From contig JASFZI010000011.1 of NCBI GenBank assembly GCA_045107135.1, forward strand, positions 1-5,802: a stretch of 5,802 bases of DNA. Reading direction: 5' to 3'. Below, in pieces: positions 4,949-5,802 of the stretch. The stretch is from UBA6164 sp045107135. GTDB lineage: Bacteria; Patescibacteriota; Gracilibacteria; BD1-5; UBA6164. Position 1 is the stretch's first letter; the number at the start of each line of letters is the position of its first letter. The notes beneath the pieces are model-generated. The model made no database searches. It was not told the origin of the DNA and worked only from the letters and a program-made list of their open reading frames with translations. The position numbers and the translations under genes are program-made.

Positions 4949-5802
4949 ATGATGCAAAGCAAAAAAGCATTCTCTTTAGTGGAGATAATCATAACAGTTT
5001 CTATCATAGCCTTACTTGCAGTTATATGAATATCATCAAAGCAATGATATAATGAGAATATGAGCAATACAAAGGTGGTTGCTGATGTTGAGACTATTAA
5101 AAATGCCCTAACTTCTTTCTCTGAGGAAACAAAAACTCTTCCTATGCCTGGAGGTAATACAAATTTCTATTCAGTAGATACTTCATACAAACATTCATAT
5201 GATGACTCAGATACTTTCTGAGTATACGGTTCAATAACTGAAGATACAATTGCTAAAAAATATATAAATGTACTCCCTATTGATCCAAGAACTAATTCTT
5301 ATTACTCTTATGGTAAGACTAAAACAACAAATGAATTTGAAATTGCTTCTATTCAAGTTATAGATACTCTTCCTGTTTCAAAAGTTGTATGAAATTATAC
5401 TGCAACAGAATGACCTTTCAATCTAATCAGAGGATATAATGGACCAAACTTTGTAAACAACAATTCAAATGTAAATTTCCCATATAATCCAGATGAGCTA
5501 ATATTAGTTGCAACTGATATTGATTGAAATATATTTAGAGAATGAGATACTATATTAACATGAACATGAGAACAAATGGAAATATTTTTCTCTGATTGAA
5601 GTGTTTCTATTATAGAAGAAAATTCTGAAATAGAACTAACAAGTTTAGATTTCAAATGAACAGACAATCTTAACACTATAGTAAAAATCGGACTTACTGC
5701 TGGTAAAATATGGACAAGAGCAACAAAATTAAATGACCAGTCTTCATTCGAAGTCTACACAACAGATACAACAGCCGCAGTTAGATGAACAATCTTCTGA
5801 GT
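4949..5802 (+). CDS. Prepilin-like protein with FecR domain, C-terminus beyond window
   Basis: 284 complete codons are visible. The N-terminus is a class III (type IV prepilin) signal: basic KK, then A7/F8 as the likely prepilin peptidase site, the +5 glutamate E12, and a hydrophobic helix (FSLVEIIITVSIIALLAVIG, residues 8-27). A pilin-type central region follows with YINVLPIDPRTNSYYSYG (about 99-116), the short motif common in pseudopilins. From about D190 the sequence becomes a FecR domain: EGDTILTGTGEQMEIFFSDGS (198-218), an IELTSLDF stretch, GLTAGKIWTRATKL, FEVYTTDTTAAVRGTIFG (ending 284). The protein is probably exported by the type IV pilus/type II machinery and displays the FecR fold at the surface; it is not evidently tied to iron uptake, as no FecI or TonB receptor is near. 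About 13 TGA codons are glycine, including the invariant VRGT glycine. Two consecutive ATGs (4949, 4952) are both possible starts; no Shine-Dalgarno is visible. Confidence 0.88.

Noticed and set aside
5395..5676. Open minus-strand frame of 93 codons
   Set aside because: Antisense to the prepilin-FecR gene, whose plus-strand motifs are clear.
1..5802. UGA as tryptophan (code 4, Mycoplasma-like) or as selenocysteine
   Set aside because: TGA falls on invariant glycines, tryptophan positions keep TGG, and the high number of TGA codons excludes selenocysteine.
1..5802. CRISPR arrays, insertion sequences and tRNA or rRNA genes
   Set aside because: No regularly spaced repeats, transposase motifs or structured RNA gene sequences were seen.

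Overview
The window comes from an AT-rich bacterium that reads UGA as glycine (genetic code 25), so it most likely belongs to the Absconditabacteria (SR1) or Gracilibacteria of the Candidate Phyla Radiation. Every recognisable gene has in-frame TGA codons, and these fall on invariant glycines: the Walker A and LSGGQ motifs of an ABC transporter, the HGCTGKGNDQ motif of argininosuccinate synthase, ThrRS core positions, and the VRGT motif of a FecR domain. TGG is kept at expected tryptophan positions, so UGA is not tryptophan. Standard-code gene calling breaks nearly every gene here.

Layout. Minus strand, right to left from 4693: a 570-residue ABC exporter half-transporter; a C-terminally truncated argininosuccinate synthase (argG) with no ATG start; a two-gene RelE/ParE-type toxin-antitoxin operon with its own promoter; then thrS (threonyl-tRNA synthetase), which runs off the left edge. 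Plus strand, from 4949: a protein with a type IV prepilin leader and a FecR domain, running off the right edge. The 255-base gap between the ABC gene and the prepilin gene holds the two outward-facing gene starts, possible overlapping promoters, and a long AT-only inverted repeat just before the prepilin start.

The most striking element is the thrS leader (about 1400-1590, minus strand). A consensus-like promoter (TTGACA, 16 bases, TATTAT) is followed by a Shine-Dalgarno sequence and a 17-codon ORF, MSLAQLETITTTTLTAW, with six threonine codons. Its UAG stop lies inside an RNA segment that can pair in two exclusive ways: with the Thr codons, or, in an 18-bp interrupted helix, with the 5' arm of an intrinsic terminator that ends 20 bases before the thrS ATG. 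This is the architecture of ribosome-mediated transcription attenuation, as in the E. coli thr and pheST operons, here controlling an aminoacyl-tRNA synthetase gene in a code-25 CPR bacterium. I know of no description of it there.

The other genes fit a small host-dependent cell: export, surface pili, an addiction module and a decaying arginine biosynthesis gene. No common pathway joins them.
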